Of a stretch of 64,000 nucleotides of DNA, positions 60,977 to 64,000 are shown piece by piece. The DNA comes from Antedon mediterranea (taxonomy: Eukaryota > Echinodermata > Crinoidea > Comatulida > Antedonidae). The stretch covers positions 19,775,201 to 19,839,200 of the forward strand of contig NC_092670.1 of the NCBI RefSeq assembly GCF_964355755.1, written 5' to 3'. A model generated the notes under the pieces. That model saw nothing but the letters and a program-made list of their open reading frames with translations, ran no database searches and was not told where the DNA came from. Position 1 is the stretch's first letter; each line of letters opens with the position of its first letter. Position numbers and translations under genes: made by a program.

Positions 60977-63091
60977 CTGGAGAGAAAAAAAGAATAATTG
61001 CGCGAATACAATTTCCTTTCCTTTCTATTAATTTATAAAATTCTCTAAATTTTAAAACAGCGACAAATATATAGTATCGCTTTTAAAAATGTATAGGAAA
61101 CTAAATATTATAATATACCGTATCACTAAGTCTGCGCTAGTAGGCCTACTACCAATAATTACAGTGACTATATACTGGATGACACTTGCGACCTGGATAC
61201 CAAATACAATACCAAACGGGATCGATCCCCAAAACGATAATATATTTCAACAGCAATTGTCAGAATCGTTCAATGCGCGTTCCATTCATTAACATAAATA
61301 CAACAATTAAACTTGTTTCTAGTCGTTTATCACCTTATTTCGATCCAGTAGGCCTATAGCGCGATGTACACCATCACTTCGGGAAATGAATAGGTCTATG
61401 AATGTGAAATAACCGGACAGGATACGGAAAAATCTAAATATTAAAGAGCGCCATCAATAGTAACAATGTAATTTAAATTGTTAAAAAACCTATTCAAGAA
61501 GTTTAGATTTTAAAACCCCACCAAACAATATAGCGCCTATATTGTTCCATTTATCGTATTTACCCGAAAACACTTCTCAATGCTCGTCTTAATAAATTTC
61601 AGTCATTTTTTGTAGGCTGAAGAATTCAATATGTGTATGTCTTCAACACTGGTATATCACACATATAATCATTTGGATAGAATACGTCATACTAAAGTCA
61701 AGTAGTGAGACGAGACTTACTATAGTCAAGAGATAAATAAAATATCCTTTCTGATTGTTTTTATTAAGCCCACGACGTACACATGCTATCTGAAGAAAAC
61801 GATTTTTTTGCATATCATAGACCTGTTTAATAGGCCTACAAACATTGATAAACACTTTGATAAAGATACGAGGCATGTGTATCATGGCCTACATTCACCC
61901 TATGTTAAAACGGAAACTAAAGTAATGGAGGAAATATTATTTAAGTAGGTCTTTGTTTTCCTATAAAATTATTACCTACTGAGTACCACCGACGGAAGGG
62001 GAATGACTCCACCTACACCCTGATGTGATAAGTCGCATACTATCCCTTGACCTATATCCCTTTCCACCATGTAAAACGTAGGCTGTAAAAAGTACATTCA
62101 CTTTGAACACTGACGACGCGACGGCTTCCCCCATAGTATAATGCTAGTTCCTTAACCAGAAAAGTAAATAAATACTGCTTTATGATACCAAATTGATACT
62201 TTAATTATAAATGCGGTACTCCTACCTCTTTTCCATCCCACGCTAAAACTAAAAAGTTCAGTCTACTTTAGCCTAAAGAAAATAAAACTTGTGCTTGATA
62301 ATGCTCTAAAATTAACATAATTTCCATTGGGTTGGGTACTGTTATTTTTAATATTATATACAATTAAAAATATTATTGTATCTTATAGTATATCATATTT
62401 TCCTGAGTATCCTATTCATTGTTTTCACTGTTTTAGTTTCGTCCTTGAATTTGATGAAAACCTGGTATCTTTTATCAAGGTTTCCAAACTAAATGTAATT
62501 AACAATACGAAAAAAAATAGTATTATAAAACATATTTCGTGACAAGGAAAATATTAGTCATTAGAAAAAATAATACAAAAAAACTCCTGAAGGACAATTT
62601 GAGTTAAATTTAAAGAAGTTTTAACACCCAGGAAGTAACTCCCATTTTGCGGACTTAAAGGGTAATCTTTGACACCGTAATTATGTCAAAATAAAACAAG
62701 GGTTAACTCCAAATACCGTAGAACAAACAGAAAATGCTGTATGAAAAAGGATAAGTTAAGCCCATTAGAGTATTGAAAATGATCAAATTGATCGAAACAT
62801 CGCATTCTCAATCTCCTGTCTTTTTGTTTGTAAATATTCTCTTACATTTTTTGTTTTTGAAATTATTCAGTCGATCATTTTTTAAATTCTGTTTGTATAT
62901 TCTTAACTAGATTCGAATAAATATGTTTTTTTACTTACTGAATACAAAAATATATATTGTAACATTTATTGTGGGTAAGATAACTTGATAAACCAAATAA
63001 AGATTTCAAGGGAAAAAATGTAGACTTTAGCACAATAACAAACCATCCTGCTCAAAACAGAAAAGCCGAAACAAATCGTCGAAATCGTAAT
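60977..63091. other. Intron or promoter region upstream of the 60.9 kb exon
   Basis: GC-richer patches occur at 61130-61420, 61980-62140 and 62620-62720, with TAGGCCTA at 61141, 61349 and 61831. One or more may be promoter or leader-exon sequence for the minus-strand gene. A minus-strand GTAAGT at about 61718 is a possible donor but its upstream sequence is AT-rich. Confidence 0.3.
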
Positions 63092-63117
63092 GTCTGACCA
63101 TGGAGGTATGGTCTGAC
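63092..63117. mobile_element. Micro-insertion with 7-bp duplication (5)
   Basis: The 12-bp insert CATGGAGGTATG (63099-63110) lies between exact GTCTGAC copies (63092-63098 and 63111-63117). It equals the reverse complement of the 47783 insert (CATGGAGGTACCATG) less three bases (CCA). Confidence 0.65.
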
Positions 63118-63174
63118 TGACAGAAAATTGTGGGATACTGTCTTTTTATATCGTTTTGTATATGTCATATTTCT

Positions 63175-63240
63175 TATTATTTTATTTTACAGTTGATAAG
63201 GCAGTATTTCCCTAAGGGAAAAATAAAGTTTTGATTGAAT
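63175..63240 (+). mobile_element. LINE 3'-tail-like sequence
   Basis: TTTCCCTAAGGGAAAAATAA followed by AGTTTTGATTGAATGA resembles the 3' end of a CR1/L2-type LINE, a short hairpin then AATAAA and a TGATTGAA-type tail. No coding part is visible. Confidence 0.35.
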
Positions 63241-63689
63241 GAAATAAGAAAAAACAACAATGACCATGAATTTGCACAGAAATACAATTTCACCTTCATT
63301 TTTAATGACCTTTTAGTATTTTCCATTTGAAATTATTAGTAAAATTAATTGTGAGTGAATCACTTAATCCTTTAAACGTGCGGTTTAAGAAGTGTAAGGA
63401 TGTACACTCTGTTTCACAAGGTCTCCTACATCGGATCATCCCCGTCGGAGTAGTGCCACCGCAACCCCCAGGCAAAACAATTATTCAATTAATCTGCTTC
63501 TTGCACGATAGGTATTTTTTGCGTACGCTTACTGTAGGCCTAAACTGTATTTGTCTAGGTACGGTAGGACTCATTACATATAACAGCGAATTAATCATCT
63601 TCACGAAAAAATAATGTCCTCAACCTGTAACTAGTCAAATAAAATTTATGATTTCTTCGCGTCTTTTTAGTCTTCCTCTATCATTCTGC

Positions 63690-63790
63690 GCCTTTAAGAC
63701 GTAGTCTCACAACTTCCATAAGTTATCCTATCTTCCTTTTGGCCTTTCTCTACTAGTCCGTCGTACGATGCGTCTAATTTCTTTTCTGAG
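63690..63790 (-). pseudogene. Possible LINE reverse-transcriptase C-terminal fragment
   Basis: The minus strand has a short frame, GLVEKGQKEDRITYGSC, resembling the Gly-x-Ile-Glu-Gly-Lys-Arg...Arg-x-Thr-Tyr ending of non-LTR retrotransposon proteins, closed by a stop after ETTS. It is too short for a firm call. Confidence 0.25.
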
Positions 63791-64000
63791 AAAATAACAA
63801 AAGGTGAACAAGAAGTATCTCAAATTATGAAACAGAAGGAATTCATTAGAGAATTGTTCACCATTGTTATCAATGTTTAAGTCTTTATAAGTGTAATTTA
63901 TCATTTAAATATGTATATTATATATTTATTTATATCAATATAAAATATAATTATACACAAATTAATTTCCGCTGCGTTTTACATTATCTTGACATTCAAC
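63791..64000. other. AT-rich end of window
   Basis: Nothing recognisable. Confidence 0.5.

Overview
The window is nuclear DNA of an animal, very AT-rich (about two thirds A+T), with no bacterial-style gene packing, no rRNA and no intact tRNA gene. Coding signal is limited to short open segments bounded by splice signals. Dispersed DNA-transposon relics, tRNA-derived SINE-like heads, LINE tails and trinucleotide repeats fill much of the rest. This fits the intron-rich 5' part of a long gene, or a gene-poor interval, in a marine invertebrate. The palindrome TAGGCCTA occurs at least ten times. An echinoderm or hemichordate-like source is a guess from repeat style only.

Genes: three N-terminal coding exons are supportable, all on the minus strand and all ending in a phase-0 donor: 60686-60976 (strong acceptor, in-frame stop before the ATG, 85-87 codons), 21908-22012 (35 codons, stop just upstream of the ATG) and 3997-4212 (72 codons, Gln-rich end, TATA-like box upstream). 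They may be alternative first exons of one gene whose body lies left of the window, or the starts of separate genes. I do not recognise the protein.

Mobile elements: two nearly identical PIF/Harbinger-like elements (9641-10451, 17483-18304) carry the relic of a Myb/SANT-like (trihelix) gene and no transposase. A third copy (14171-14654) is internally deleted. A separate GGGCCTGTT-ended element lies at 11316-12037. A pogo/Tigger-type MITE with TA duplication is at 6761-6946, and a non-autonomous hAT-like element with a perfect 8-bp duplication at 41132-42381. A small MITE family (1152, 6367, 16594, 32409, 58881) carries one to three copies of a 21-bp internal unit. SINE-like heads and LINE relics are scattered through the window.

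Most unusual: five tiny insertions (12-31 bp), mostly palindromic, begin CA and end TG and sit between 7-bp direct repeats (20407, 31812, 41101, 47783, 63099). One was later hit by the hAT-like element exactly at its end. They look like end-to-end remnants or excision products of a transposon that makes 7-bp target duplications. Also present are a GAT-rich minisatellite (29350-30165, nine units of variable length) and a cluster of TTACTGCAGTAA-like motifs at 34-56 kb.
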